From the NCBI RefSeq assembly GCF_900109225.1, contig NZ_FNZK01000007.1, positions 117,889 to 181,888 on the forward strand: a stretch of DNA of 64,000 bases, in the 5' to 3' direction. Origin of the DNA: Propionispira arboris (GTDB lineage Bacteria > Bacillota > Negativicutes > Selenomonadales > Selenomonadaceae). Positions 12,294-21,481 of this stretch are shown one piece after another. A model generated the notes under the pieces. The model had not been told where the DNA came from, did no database searches, and worked only from the letters and a program-made list of their open reading frames with translations. The translations under genes were made by a program, and so were the position numbers. How positions within the stretch are numbered: position 1 is the first letter of the stretch; each line of letters begins with the position of its first letter.

Positions 12294-12459
12294 TTTCTTT
12301 GTAAAAATATTCGTAAATAGCATCATTCAATGATCCTGAGTGGTCAATGGAGATCGACAATAATAAATATAATATATATTAAAAAGGAAAAATGATAAAA
12401 ATAAAGAATGTTACTTAATAAGCGATATAAATATTAAAAACAATACTGGGGGTAATGTA

Positions 12460-12723
12460 ATGAATATTTGGATTGTACTAATACCGATCGTAATAATCGT
12501 AGCATCGTATTTTGAAATTTATAGATTGAAACACATTACCGTTGCATATAAAGATGAATTTGGCAGTATTCGTGGGTATGCTTTTTATTATGCTTATCCG
12601 CTGAAAGACAGCTGGATGAATATTTCGGAGTTTGAAAAATACGTAGCCGCGAAAAAGAAATTGTCCGAGGTCAAAATCGAACAAATAAAAGTGAAAACTG
12701 CATGGAAATTGCGGAGGTCGTAG
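12460..12723 (+). CDS. Small membrane protein of unknown function
   Basis: 87 aa with one hydrophobic N-terminal helix (about residues 3-20) and a basic, soluble C-terminus ending KLRRS. GGGGGT lies 7-8 nt before the ATG. I do not recognise a family. The internal segment YKDEFGSIRGYAFYYAYPLKDSWM has no known motif. It stands alone between the two-component system and nhaA. Coding is supported by the good ribosome site and frame length, not by homology. Confidence 0.5.
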   Translation: MNIWIVLIPIVIIVASYFEIYRLKHITVAYKDEFGSIRGYAFYYAYPLKDSWMNISEFEKYVAAKKKLSEVKIEQIKVKTAWKLRRS

Positions 12724-12761
12724 AATGATGAAAATACAGCATTGAGGATATGATTGTACAG

Positions 12762-12800
12762 AAAAAAATAGAGCCGTCGGCATATTTGCCGACGGCTCTA
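12762..12800 (-). terminator. Perfect 14-bp hairpin, terminator-like on the minus strand
   Basis: TAGAGCCGTCGGCA (12769-12782) pairs perfectly with 12787-12800 around a 4-nt loop. On the plus strand an A-run precedes it and no T-run follows, so it reads as a rho-independent terminator only for minus-strand transcription. No intact minus-strand gene lies upstream of it. Confidence 0.65.
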
Positions 12801-13186
12801 ACTATGTGATGCATATTTATTATATGAATTTATGACCCTATAAAGAAATTATAGAAGCAGCTTAATGGGGATTGTCTATTTTACAATCAGTACAGGCAAT
12901 ACGTTTTGTAAGTCGTTCATTTTGGCATAATCAACGGTTCGGTTGATATGCTGCAGTGAATGACTTTTTTGAGTGACGATGGAAAATTTGTATATGACTT
13001 TAAAATACTATATAATAATTTATATTGATGATGAGCGGATAGTATAATTTTTGTATGGTTAATAGGGATCAAACCAATCCTATTATACTGACGATTATTT
13101 AAAAACTATAATGCAAGTGTTATGACTTACCATGCAATCGTTTTAGTCAACAGAATTGGTGATAATAAAAATTTGGAGGTGCATCC
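12801..13186. other. Gene-free spacer before nhaA
   Basis: AT-rich sequence of about 390 nt. The only structure I can point to is a minus-strand open stretch of 43 codons (about 13010 down to 12878) without a usable start codon. It ends shortly before the minus-strand terminator at 12762-12800. Several TATAAT-like sites occur, but none has a convincing -35. Confidence 0.4.
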
Positions 13187-14392
13187 GTGAGAAAAAAAAC
13201 AAATCATATTGTTATTGAACGCGTTAAGCAGCTGACAGATGCTTTTATAAATTTTTTTCAATATGAAACATTGAGCAGCAGCCTGCTTTTCTTCTGTGCT
13301 GTTTTGGCTATGATTATTGCAAACTCATCCTTTTTAGTAAGTTATGAAACGCTGCTGCATAAAATTGTAACAGTTGGAATACGAGATCTGTCTTTATCAA
13401 TGTCAGTATTGCATTGGATTAATGATGGACTTATGGCTGTATTTTTCTTTGTAATTGGAATGGAAATTAAACGCGAATTCTTATTTGGCGATTTAAAATC
13501 CCTCTCGGCGACGATTTTACCTATTGTAGCTGCGCTTGGCGGCATGATCTTTCCGGCACTGATCTATATTGGAGTGAATTGGAATGAGCCAACCATGGGG
13601 GGCTGGGGAATTCCTATGGCGACGGATATAGCTTTTTCATTAGGGGTGCTTGCTTTTGCAGCAGGTAATGCACCGCGCAGTATTGCTATATTTTTGACAG
13701 CATTAGCTATTGTGGATGATCTTGGGGCGATTATTGTTATTGCATTGTTTTATACAAATGAAATTTCCTGGCTGGCTTTGCTGACTGGCGGTGTTTCGTT
13801 ATGCGTTGCCGCTTTGTTAAATCGATGGAAAGTTAGGTTCATTAGTTGTTATATTGTTTGTGGTATTATAGCTTGGTACGCTTTTTTGCAGGCAGGGATA
13901 CATCCGACGATTGCAGGAGTACTGCTGGGGCTTTTAATCCCTGCTGAAGGTGCGCATTCTATGCTGCATAAATTGGAAACAGCATTAGTAAAATGGTCTT
14001 CATACCTCATTATGCCGTTATTTGCTTTGGGAAATGCAGGTGTTACAATTGATGGTGGGGCATTTAGCAATATATTTACACCGGTTAGTTTGGGGATATT
14101 GCTGGGACTTTGTATTGGCAAACCTCTGGGAATTTTTGCAAGTGTCTATGTATTAATAAAATTGAAGTTGATAAAAATGCCGGAAAAACTTGGTTTTGGA
14201 CATTTTTTAGGAGCCGGGTCCTTGGGCGGCATTGGCTTTACCATGTCGTTGTTTATTGCTTTTTTGGCTTTTTCTGATCCTCATATCTTAACGACAGCTA
14301 AGCTAAGCATTGTTTGTGCATCTTTATTATCCGGACTTATCGGGGCTGTGATTTTTAAAATTATTTCAGCTAAAAATAATGTGGTTGAGTAA
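13187..14392 (+). CDS. nhaA: Na+/H+ antiporter NhaA
   Basis: Inner-membrane electrogenic antiporter exchanging H+ for Na+ in pH and sodium homeostasis; 401 aa with about 12 membrane segments. The hallmark ion-binding pair is present as IVDDLGAI with Asp177/Asp178 (equivalent to Asp163/Asp164 of E. coli). Other family blocks are HWINDGLMAVFFFVIGME and the GSLGGIGFTMS segment near the C-terminus. The start is GTG with GGAGGT 6 nt upstream. It stands alone, followed by a ClC transporter. Confidence 0.96.
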   Translation: MRKKTNHIVIERVKQLTDAFINFFQYETLSSSLLFFCAVLAMIIANSSFLVSYETLLHKIVTVGIRDLSLSMSVLHWINDGLMAVFFFVIGMEIKREFLFGDLKSLSATILPIVAALGGMIFPALIYIGVNWNEPTMGGWGIPMATDIAFSLGVLAFAAGNAPRSIAIFLTALAIVDDLGAIIVIALFYTNEISWLALLTGGVSLCVAALLNRWKVRFISCYIVCGIIAWYAFLQAGIHPTIAGVLLGLLIPAEGAHSMLHKLETALVKWSSYLIMPLFALGNAGVTIDGGAFSNIFTPVSLGILLGLCIGKPLGIFASVYVLIKLKLIKMPEKLGFGHFLGAGSLGGIGFTMSLFIAFLAFSDPHILTTAKLSIVCASLLSGLIGAVIFKIISAKNNVVE

Positions 14393-14443
14393 AAAATAAG
14401 CTTGTCTTTTTGCACATTTTACTTCAAAATAATAGTCACTTTC

Positions 14444-14472
14444 TTTTTGCAGATCAATTTTTATGGTATAAT
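14444..14472 (+). promoter_or_regulatory. Putative extended -10 promoter of the clc gene
   Basis: TGGTATAAT (14464-14472 region, extended -10 TGnTATAAT) with a weak TTTTTG about 17 nt upstream. It would start transcription near 14479, 127 nt before the clc start. Confidence 0.55.
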
Positions 14473-14478
14473 AAAATT

Positions 14479-14605
14479 AGTCTGTATGGCGGGAGAGCGT
14501 AGTGAATTATTAGGCTTCATAGGCTTGCGTGTGAGGTCTTTTTTTGTATTTATTTTGATTAAACGGGGATGAAATGATTTTTTTAAACCATGGGAGTAGT
14601 TTTGA
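14479..14605 (+). promoter_or_regulatory. clc leader with attenuator-like hairpin
   Basis: Between the promoter and the clc start, AGGCTTCAT (14512-14520) pairs with GTGAGGTCT (14531-14539, several G-T pairs) and a run of seven T follows (14539-14545). This looks like a conditional terminator. The 30 nt before it may hold a sensing element, but no known riboswitch consensus (including fluoride) fits. Confidence 0.45.
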
Positions 14606-16165
14606 ATGAAAAAAACAAAGTTAGTGCAGGCGATGGAAGCTTTTGTAATGGGACGATATTTTCGAATGCGTTTGTTTATAGAAGGTATTCTTGTCGGTGT
14701 GATTACGGGACTCATCATAGCTTTATTTCGTTTTTTGATTGAAAAAGCAGAAAATTTACGTCCTGTATTGTATGAATATTTTACGGTGGGAAATTGGCCG
14801 TTGGTTGTTTTATATTTTAGCACGAGTCTGCCAATCGCTTATTTTCTTTATAAAATTGTACAAATTGAACCACAGGCTTCAGGAAGTGGTATTCCACAGA
14901 TTAAAGGTATTTTGCTGGGGAAAATGCACATGAACTGGCTTCGTGTCTTATTTTATAAATTTATGGGCGGTGTGATAGCGATTGGCTCGGGCATGTCTTT
15001 GGGACGAGAAGGTCCGTCTGTGCAGCTTGGCGCATCTATTGGGCAAGGTGTTAGTCGTAGTTTTAGCCGATCGCGGTTTGAAGAACGATTTTTATTGACC
15101 AGCGGAGCTGGTGCTGGTTTGGCAGCTGCGTTTAATGCACCATTGGCAGGCGTTATATTTTGTTTGGAAGAATTGCAAAAGAATTTTTCGCCGCTTGTAT
15201 TAATGGCAACCATTGCGGCTACCGTAACTTCAACGGCGGTTGTTCAGCAATTTTTTGGTTATGGACCAATCTTCCATATTACAGGGCTGCCAATGATGCC
15301 AATACGGTATTATGGCCTGTTATTTGTTTTAGGTATTTTTATGGGTGTATTAGGACGCAGTTTTAATAAGGTGCTGCTGAAATCATTGGACCTTTATGAT
15401 GGACAATCGTGGCTGCATGGTGCGGGTAAACCTGCCTTGCCGCTTCTTGTGGCGGGGCTGCTGGGATTTGTTTTACCGCAAGTTCTTGGCGGCGGAAATC
15501 AGCTGGTTGATTTATTAGTTACGCAGCAATTCAGCTTAGCTCTGCTTGTTACTTTATTTGTGGCAAAGTTTTTCTTTACGATGCTTTGTTTTGGTTCGGG
15601 AAGTCCCGGCGGAATTTTTTTGCCGATGCTTGTTTTAGGGGCTTTGGGTGGTAGTATTTTTAGTGGAGCAGCCATTGCTTTGGGATTTTTAGATCCAGCC
15701 TATGCAGCCAATATTATCATTTTTGCTATGGCTGGATACTTTTCAGCTGTGGTTAAAGCACCTGTCACTGGAAGTGTATTGATTATGGAAATGACGGGGT
15801 CCTTTGAACATATGCTGGCTTTGATTTTTGTATCCATGTTAGCATATGTTGTTATGGATATGCTGAATGGTAAACCAGTTTATGATGAATTACTGGAACG
15901 GTCTTTGGCTAAGAAAAAGAAATTGCCTGCTGTTATCAAATATCGGCGGACAATCTTAGAACTAGTCATTGAGAGTGGTTCACGGATGGATGGGAAATGC
16001 GTTAAAAATGTTCAATGGCCAGCGTATAGTCTGGTGGTGAATTTGAAACGCGGTGAAAGCGAAATTATACCGACAGGTGATACAAGGCTTCAGTCGGGGG
16101 ACTATCTTTATATATTGGTAAATGATCAAGAAATAAATGAGCTTACACGATTAGCGAATAAGTGA
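14606..16165 (+). CDS. ClC-family chloride transporter with C-terminal RCK_C/TrkA_C domain
   Basis: Membrane Cl-/H+ antiporter or channel, 519 aa. Anion-filter motifs are all present: GSGIP (residues 93-97), GREGP with gating Glu135, and GSPGG. The GREGP form and the Ser in GSGIP argue for chloride rather than the fluoride-specific ClC-F branch. After the membrane part, about 75 C-terminal residues resemble a TrkA_C regulatory domain. The weak TTTGAATG start region has no strong Shine-Dalgarno. Together with NhaA next door it suggests pH or osmotic stress handling. Confidence 0.93.
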   Translation: MKKTKLVQAMEAFVMGRYFRMRLFIEGILVGVITGLIIALFRFLIEKAENLRPVLYEYFTVGNWPLVVLYFSTSLPIAYFLYKIVQIEPQASGSGIPQIKGILLGKMHMNWLRVLFYKFMGGVIAIGSGMSLGREGPSVQLGASIGQGVSRSFSRSRFEERFLLTSGAGAGLAAAFNAPLAGVIFCLEELQKNFSPLVLMATIAATVTSTAVVQQFFGYGPIFHITGLPMMPIRYYGLLFVLGIFMGVLGRSFNKVLLKSLDLYDGQSWLHGAGKPALPLLVAGLLGFVLPQVLGGGNQLVDLLVTQQFSLALLVTLFVAKFFFTMLCFGSGSPGGIFLPMLVLGALGGSIFSGAAIALGFLDPAYAANIIIFAMAGYFSAVVKAPVTGSVLIMEMTGSFEHMLALIFVSMLAYVVMDMLNGKPVYDELLERSLAKKKKLPAVIKYRRTILELVIESGSRMDGKCVKNVQWPAYSLVVNLKRGESEIIPTGDTRLQSGDYLYILVNDQEINELTRLANK

Positions 16166-16204
16166 TAGAAAAATGAGAAAATAATAAGAAAAGCAGGTGT
16201 TCGC

Positions 16205-17581
16205 ATGGAACGAAAAAATATTTGGCTAAAATATGATGAAACAGAATTGCAAAAAGTAGAGTTGGTCAATAAGGAGTATATACAATTTCTCAATAGTGGT
16301 AAAACGGAACGAGAATGTGTGAAAATTTCGGTGGATATGGCAGAAAAAAACGGTTATAAAAATCTTGCTGATATTATAAAAAATAAAACAAAATTAAAAG
16401 CTGGCGACAAAGTTTATGCTACGAATATGAAAAAGGCAATTATTTTGTTTTTGATTGGCGAAAATCCAATCGAAGAAGGTTTGAATATTCTAGGCGCCCA
16501 TATAGATTCACCAAGACTCGACGTTAAGCAGAATCCTTTATACGAAGACACGGAATTAGCGTATCTTGATACCCATTATTATGGTGGAATAAAAAAATAT
16601 CAATGGGTTACGATTCCACTGGCGATTCATGGTGTTGTGGTGAAAAAAGATGGAACGGTTCTTGAATTGGTAATTGGTGAAGCAGATACGGACCCGGTTA
16701 TGTTTATTTCGGATTTACTGGTTCATTTATCACAAGAACAGATGGAAAAAAAGGCAAATAAGTTCATTGAGGGTGAAGACCTGAATGTAATTATTGGCAA
16801 TAAACCATTACAAAATGAAGAAAAAGATGCTGTGAAAAAACACATATTAAAATTCTTAAAGGATACGTATGATATCGACGAGGAAGATTTTATTTCGGCA
16901 GAATTAGAAATTGTCCCAGCTGGCAAGGCAAGAGAAGCAGGGCTGGATAAGAGTATGATTATGGCATATGGTCATGATGATAGGGTTTGTGCATATACTT
17001 CGCTGGCAGCAATGCTGGAGTTTCAGCACGTAGGCAGAACGGCGTGTACGATTCTGGTTGATAAAGAAGAGATTGGCAGCGTTGGGGCAACGAGTATGCA
17101 ATCAAAATTCTTTGAAAATACAGTGGCGGAAATATTAAATGCAATGGGCGTAAACTCAGATCTTATCCTTAGACGGACACTGGCTAATTCAAGAATGTTA
17201 TCTTCGGATGTCAGTGCGGCATTTGATCCAGTCTTTGCTTCCGCTTTTGAAAAGAAAAATGCGGCTTATTTTGCCAAGGGGCTGGTATTAAACAAATTTA
17301 CGGGATCAAGGGGCAAATCCGGTTCAAATGATGCCAATGCAGAATATATTGGACAATTGAGACAAATTTTGGATCAACAGAATGTTGCCTATCAGACAGC
17401 TGAACTTGGAAAAGTTGATTTTGGTGGTGGTGGTACGATCGCTTATATATTGTCACTTTACGGTATGCAGGTAATTGATTGCGGCGTGGCAGTGCTTAAT
17501 ATGCATGCACCATGGGAAGTTGTGAGCAAGGCTGATGTATATGAAGCAATAAAAGGTTATCGGGCATTTTTGCTGTCGTAA
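16205..17581 (+). CDS. M18-family aminopeptidase (aspartyl aminopeptidase type)
   Basis: Cytoplasmic dinuclear-zinc aminopeptidase, 458 aa, normal for the family. Visible metal and catalytic motifs are LGAHIDSPRLD (first His ligand near residue 100), YGHDDRVCAYTS (bridging Asp), DKEEIGSVGA (catalytic/ligand Glu pair), and a C-terminal LNMHAPWEV with the last His. AGCAGGTGT precedes the start. It is a single-gene unit closed by a strong terminator. It probably works in peptide turnover; substrate preference for acidic residues is family-based only. Confidence 0.9.
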   Translation: MERKNIWLKYDETELQKVELVNKEYIQFLNSGKTERECVKISVDMAEKNGYKNLADIIKNKTKLKAGDKVYATNMKKAIILFLIGENPIEEGLNILGAHIDSPRLDVKQNPLYEDTELAYLDTHYYGGIKKYQWVTIPLAIHGVVVKKDGTVLELVIGEADTDPVMFISDLLVHLSQEQMEKKANKFIEGEDLNVIIGNKPLQNEEKDAVKKHILKFLKDTYDIDEEDFISAELEIVPAGKAREAGLDKSMIMAYGHDDRVCAYTSLAAMLEFQHVGRTACTILVDKEEIGSVGATSMQSKFFENTVAEILNAMGVNSDLILRRTLANSRMLSSDVSAAFDPVFASAFEKKNAAYFAKGLVLNKFTGSRGKSGSNDANAEYIGQLRQILDQQNVAYQTAELGKVDFGGGGTIAYILSLYGMQVIDCGVAVLNMHAPWEVVSKADVYEAIKGYRAFLLS

Positions 17582-17591
17582 CAAAATAATA

Positions 17592-17635
17592 AAAAATGAC
17601 CCGGATTAGACTAACTAATCCGGGTCATTTTTTTT
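17592..17635. terminator. Bidirectional intrinsic terminator
   Basis: A 15-bp stem (17595-17609 with 17615-17629) flanked by an A-run and an eight-T run. It separates the plus-strand aminopeptidase from the convergent minus-strand M20 operon and can serve both. Confidence 0.92.
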
Positions 17636-17712
17636 GCTAGTGATGAAAATCTTGGTTGGGAGAAATTTCACCTAGCGGTCGTGCTGTCTGATAGTTTGTT
17701 TATTGAGGATTT

Positions 17713-18816
17713 TTATCCAAGGATTTGTTTCGTGGCGTGGACCAAAATTGCTACGCCGGTTGGCAATGCATCTAGATTAAAATGCATTGCCGGATGATGC
17801 AGGCCTGGCTTAAGATCACAGCCAAGCCCGATGAAACCTGCCTGAATAGTGGGTTTATATTGTTTAAAAAAGTTAAAATCTTCACCGCCAGGGGTAAAAA
17901 TATCTGGTTGGAGACCATTTTCACCGAGGGTGGCAATAATTGACTTTTTCAAGACATCAATAATAGTTTGATCGAATTCTGCAGCCGGAATAGGATTTAC
18001 GATAGCAACGGAGGCTGTAGCGCCAACCGTTGCGGCTCCGGCGAGAATTGCTTTTTCAACGAATTCACATAATTGCTTCATGGTTGAATTTTTTTCAGCA
18101 CGTAAATCCCAGGTAACATTTGCTTCGTCTGGGATGACGTTGGTTACGCTGGTGTCACAAATGAAGCGTGTTGCTTTGGCACTATAAGATAAAGCAGGGT
18201 CAAGGTGGATAGCATTGACTGCGGTAATCGCAGCAGTTGCCGCATCAATGGCGTTGATGCCAAGGTGTGGACGCGCTCCGTGAGCCGTTAACCCCGTGAT
18301 TTTTGCGATAATGCGTGTTGATGCAGAATAATATACAGCACCAGCCGCTTTGCCCATCGGCGTTTCTTGATAAGGCCGTACATGCTGACCTAAGATGATA
18401 TCCACATCATCAATGACACCGGCTTTGATCATGGATAAAGCACCAGTACCAATTTCTTCGGCGGGTTGAAATAAAATTTTTAATTTACCTTTTTGGATTG
18501 CGTTGGTTTCGAGCAGTTCTTTTGCGGCAGCTAAAACCATCGAAGAATGGGCATCGTGTCCACAGGTATGGTTGGCAGCTACTACGCCATCAACCATCGA
18601 ACCTAATGCATCCATGTCGGCACGCAATGCTAAAGTTGGACCAGGTTGTTTACTGTCGTATATTCCAACAATGCCAGTGCTGCCACCAATGTTTCGGGTG
18701 ACCTGAAAACCATATTTTTCGAGTCGGTCAGCTAAAAATGCAGCTGTTTTGAATTCCTGATGACCGAGTTCTGGGATGGTGTGTAGATATTTGTAAAAAT
18801 CTAAAACAGACGACAT
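17713..18816 (-). CDS. M20D-family amidohydrolase (aminoacylase/hippurate hydrolase-like)
   Basis: Metal-dependent hydrolase removing acyl groups from amino acids or cleaving small peptides; 367 aa. Seen: CGHDAH with Cys85 and His87 as metal ligands, PAEE with Glu120/121, GQHVRP with His145, and HHPAMHF near the C-terminus. The Cys ligand marks the M20D branch (N-acetyl-diaminopimelate deacetylase, IAA-amino-acid hydrolase). It is the last gene of a minus-strand operon with YjiG/YjiH membrane proteins and another M20 enzyme. This indicates uptake and hydrolysis of a peptide-like or N-acylated compound. Confidence 0.88.
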   Translation of the reverse strand: MSSVLDFYKYLHTIPELGHQEFKTAAFLADRLEKYGFQVTRNIGGSTGIVGIYDSKQPGPTLALRADMDALGSMVDGVVAANHTCGHDAHSSMVLAAAKELLETNAIQKGKLKILFQPAEEIGTGALSMIKAGVIDDVDIILGQHVRPYQETPMGKAAGAVYYSASTRIIAKITGLTAHGARPHLGINAIDAATAAITAVNAIHLDPALSYSAKATRFICDTSVTNVIPDEANVTWDLRAEKNSTMKQLCEFVEKAILAGAATVGATASVAIVNPIPAAEFDQTIIDVLKKSIIATLGENGLQPDIFTPGGEDFNFFKQYKPTIQAGFIGLGCDLKPGLHHPAMHFNLDALPTGVAILVHATKQILG

Positions 18817-18858
18817 ACATAAGATCCTCTCTGTGAACGGCTATGGATAGTCGTTTTT

Positions 18859-19308
18859 TTAGGCGAAAATTTTTAAAATAAACATAGCAATCAGTGAATT
18901 TACAATGCTGGTTACAAATAATGCGGGCCAATATTTTTTTGGTACATCGGCTACACCGAGTAAACGTCCCATGTATTGTAACTGTGCGCCCATGAGAAAG
19001 ATAGCTGGCAGTAATATTGTGGCTTGCGTATTACTGATGCCACCCGAAGCGTAAAGATTTACGGCAATTCCTGCACCGGCAGATGAAGAGAGCCAGGCTG
19101 TTAAGAGTACGGTGATTGCTTCACCGGGGAGTCCGAAAATTCCCATGAACGGACCAAATACTTTGCCGATGAATTCCATCACGCCTAATAATTTTAAGAT
19201 TTCAGAAATAGTATAGGCCATTAAAACGTTTGGCAGTAAGTTATTGATACCAATTTGGAATCCTTTTCTGGCACCGATAACAAAAGTATCGAAAGGATTT
19301 TTATTCAT
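18859..19308 (-). CDS. yjiG: YjiG-family membrane protein (nucleoside-recognition/Gate domain)
   Basis: 149 aa, strongly hydrophobic, with a Gate-domain pattern (LPGEAITVLLTAWLSSSAGAG) and about four membrane helices. It overlaps the upstream yjiH by 8 nt, so the two are co-translated and probably form one membrane complex. Function is not established for the family. Recurrent pairing with M20 peptidases, as here, suggests transport of the peptidase substrate or product. Confidence 0.8.
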   Translation of the reverse strand: MNKNPFDTFVIGARKGFQIGINNLLPNVLMAYTISEILKLLGVMEFIGKVFGPFMGIFGLPGEAITVLLTAWLSSSAGAGIAVNLYASGGISNTQATILLPAIFLMGAQLQYMGRLLGVADVPKKYWPALFVTSIVNSLIAMFILKIFA

Positions 19309-19996
19309 GTTTGAAATCCTCCTTATATACGGTATTTAATAAAATTCGGATGAAAAAAGCACCAACGAATTTCATTATGATAATGATAAATAATGGCACG
19401 ATTAAAGGAACTGTCAAAAAAGCGAAAAGTGCAGAGCCGATAGAAAAATAATTATTGATGGCTCCAGCGCCGGAAAATTGCCAGGAACCCATAATGATAA
19501 GTTCTTTCTTGGTGATTAATTCGTCATCATATAATTCTTTGGTTAAAGCTGCTCCGGCATCGGTACTTTGTAGATCTGTAATTAAAGTTAAACCAGTAAA
19601 ACCGGGAATACCTAATAGTGGTTTTAAAATTGGTGATAATAAACGTTGTCCTGCTTTCATGGCGCCATAGGAGGTTAAGATTTCTAAAAAACCTAAGGCT
19701 AGCATGGTTGTAGGAATCAATGACAAAGCAAACAGGAAGCCCGCTCTGGCACTATAACCACCGTCACCAACAAAACTGTTTTTGGCGGGTTCTTTCATCG
19801 TTCCAAAAGCTCCAATTAAGGATGTGAAATCAAAGGCACTGATCCATTTCATGCCGGCGATATTCATCAATAGTCCGGAAAAGAAAATAATGGCTACGAT
19901 CAAAGCAATGTAACCGCTGATGGGAACATGTATTTTTCCCGTTAATAGTGCTTTTTTTTCATCGGTTTGAGAATCAATTGTATTTTTTTCTGGCAT
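19301..19996 (-). CDS. yjiH: YjiH-family membrane protein (nucleoside-recognition/Gate domain)
   Basis: 231 aa with about five membrane segments and Gate-domain pieces (GFTGLTLITDLQSTDAGAA; GSWQFSGAGAINNYFSIG). The N-terminal 20 residues are polar and cytoplasmic. AAAGGAGC lies before the start. It is the second gene of the operon beginning with the M20 enzyme at 21232 and is followed by yjiG. A spacer of about 90 nt with a small hairpin separates it from the first gene. Confidence 0.8.
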   Translation of the reverse strand: MPEKNTIDSQTDEKKALLTGKIHVPISGYIALIVAIIFFSGLLMNIAGMKWISAFDFTSLIGAFGTMKEPAKNSFVGDGGYSARAGFLFALSLIPTTMLALGFLEILTSYGAMKAGQRLLSPILKPLLGIPGFTGLTLITDLQSTDAGAALTKELYDDELITKKELIIMGSWQFSGAGAINNYFSIGSALFAFLTVPLIVPLFIIIIMKFVGAFFIRILLNTVYKEDFKHE

Positions 19997-20047
19997 GATA
20001 AAAGCTCCTTTCTTAAGTGACGCGTAAATTTATTTTTTTATACTATA

Positions 20048-20074
20048 AAATAGCAGCTTGAAGTTTTGCTATTT
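20048..20074 (-). other. Small intercistronic hairpin
   Basis: AAATAGCA (20048-20055) pairs with TGCTATTT (20067-20074) in the spacer between the first and second genes of the sigma-54 operon. No U-tract follows directly on the minus strand, so it is more likely an mRNA-processing or stability hairpin than a terminator. Confidence 0.4.
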
Positions 20075-20083
20075 GTAGTCTGT

Positions 20084-21232
20084 TTATTTGACTGGGCTAT
20101 TCGTAATGAACTCAATCGTTTTTATCAATAAATTGAGACGAGGCTTAACGGAGTTGGCATCGAGCCATTCGTGGACGCTGTGACCGCCGCCGCCGACTGG
20201 ACCGAGACCATCGACTGTAGGGATGCCAAGCGCGGCACAGTAATTACCATCGCTGCCGCCGCCTGTTGCGACCCAGTTAAAATCAATGTCGAGCGATTTT
20301 CCTAAATCGGAAATGTTTTTGCATAGTTTTAGCGTTTGTGGACTCGGATTCATCGGGGGACGATTAAGAATAGTATTACAGGTTATTTTGGCTCCGCCGG
20401 CCGTGAAGGATTGCTGTTCAAGTTCATGCAAAGCCGTGCTGATTCGTTCGAATTCACTGTGCTGTTTGAAACGAATATCGACTTGCGCCTGCGCTTGTTC
20501 AGCTACTACATTGCGAGCACTGCCGCCGTTAATAATACCGACATTGATGGAGGTGCCCAGTTCATAATTGCTTAGCGCGTGAAGCTTTAAAATCCACGCG
20601 GCAAGTTCATTAATGGCACTGCTGCCATCTTGTGGATTTACGCCGGCATGAGCGGCGATTCCAGTAGCTGTTAAGTCACAGGAGGCAATGCCACTGCGAC
20701 TGTTGACCATATCGCCAGTGGGGCGAGCTGCTTCAACGACGAGGGCGTAACTTGATTTTTTTGCCAATGCTTTAATTAAGGTCCGGGAATAGAGGGAACC
20801 TATTTCTTCGTCGCTATTTAATAAAAAACAAATTCTTTTTCCTGCGAGTTTTTTGCTTTGATCAAGTTCCTTTAACGCAAAATAGGTCATTAACAGGCAG
20901 CCTTTCATGTCGCTTACGCCGGCACCGGTGACTTTTGCCCTTTTATCGATAGCATAAGGTCGCTTAGCGGCAGTGCCTTCAGGAAAAACGGTATCCATGT
21001 GACCGAGCAGCAAAACATCATATTCTTCGTCAGGACAATTGCTGATTTGTAAGCAAGGACCAACTTTATCAGATGTTTTGTGTATTTCAGTGTTCCAGCC
21101 TAATAGGTTAAATTTTTCTTGGAAAAATTCCATGACTTTTTTTGTTCCGGCTGGTGTATAACTACCACTGTCGATATTTACAAGAAACTCTAGATTTTGT
21201 AAATATTCTGCCAGTGTAAATGATTTTGTCAT
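20084..21232 (-). CDS. M20-family peptidase (glutamate carboxypeptidase-like)
   Basis: Di-zinc exopeptidase, 382 aa. LLGHMDTVFPEGT holds ligand His78 and Asp80, GVSDMKG has bridging Asp108, SDEEIGS has the catalytic Glu pair at 142-143, and HSVHEW near the C-terminus provides the last His. The closest type is carboxypeptidase G2/glutamate carboxypeptidase, which trims C-terminal Glu from peptides or conjugates. First gene of a four-gene minus-strand operon, 54 nt downstream of a sigma-54 promoter. Expression should therefore depend on the divergent activator at 21482. Confidence 0.88.
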   Translation of the reverse strand: MTKSFTLAEYLQNLEFLVNIDSGSYTPAGTKKVMEFFQEKFNLLGWNTEIHKTSDKVGPCLQISNCPDEEYDVLLLGHMDTVFPEGTAAKRPYAIDKRAKVTGAGVSDMKGCLLMTYFALKELDQSKKLAGKRICFLLNSDEEIGSLYSRTLIKALAKKSSYALVVEAARPTGDMVNSRSGIASCDLTATGIAAHAGVNPQDGSSAINELAAWILKLHALSNYELGTSINVGIINGGSARNVVAEQAQAQVDIRFKQHSEFERISTALHELEQQSFTAGGAKITCNTILNRPPMNPSPQTLKLCKNISDLGKSLDIDFNWVATGGGSDGNYCAALGIPTVDGLGPVGGGGHSVHEWLDANSVKPRLNLLIKTIEFITNSPVK

Positions 21233-21285
21233 TACATTACCTCGTTTCAGTTCGGTGGATTCTATATCTATTGCTTTATAATATA

Positions 21286-21301
21286 TGCAAGTTTCGTGCC
21301 A
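21286..21301 (-). promoter_or_regulatory. Sigma-54 (-24/-12) promoter of the M20/yjiHG operon
   Basis: Read on the minus strand, TGGCACGAAACTTGCA matches the TGGCAC-N5-TTGCA consensus exactly. It lies in the divergent spacer between the M20 gene and a sigma-54 activator gene. No clear enhancer palindrome was identified; TTTACAC (21341-21347) and GTGTAAA (21428-21434) are an inverted pair that could be half-sites. Confidence 0.88.
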
Positions 21302-21481
21302 AGATTAAATGGCTTGAAAATATTGTATTTATGCATGATTTTTACACGATATTTTAGGGTATTTGCTAAAAATATAAAAGATAAAAGCTTTTTTGTGGAG
21401 GACTTTATTGTGTATTGTAGTTAACTGGTGTAAACTTATAAACATATTCAACCATTTAAACCAATTGAAAGGGGAGCTGAA

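Noticed and set aside
12878..13010. Coding call for a universal-stress-protein fragment on the minus strand
   Set aside because: Only about 43 codons, no start codon and a weak resemblance limited to the last few residues.
14479..14545. Fluoride (crcB) riboswitch before the ClC gene
   Set aside because: The conserved GGNGAUGG and pseudoknot blocks are absent, and the transporter has chloride-type filter motifs.
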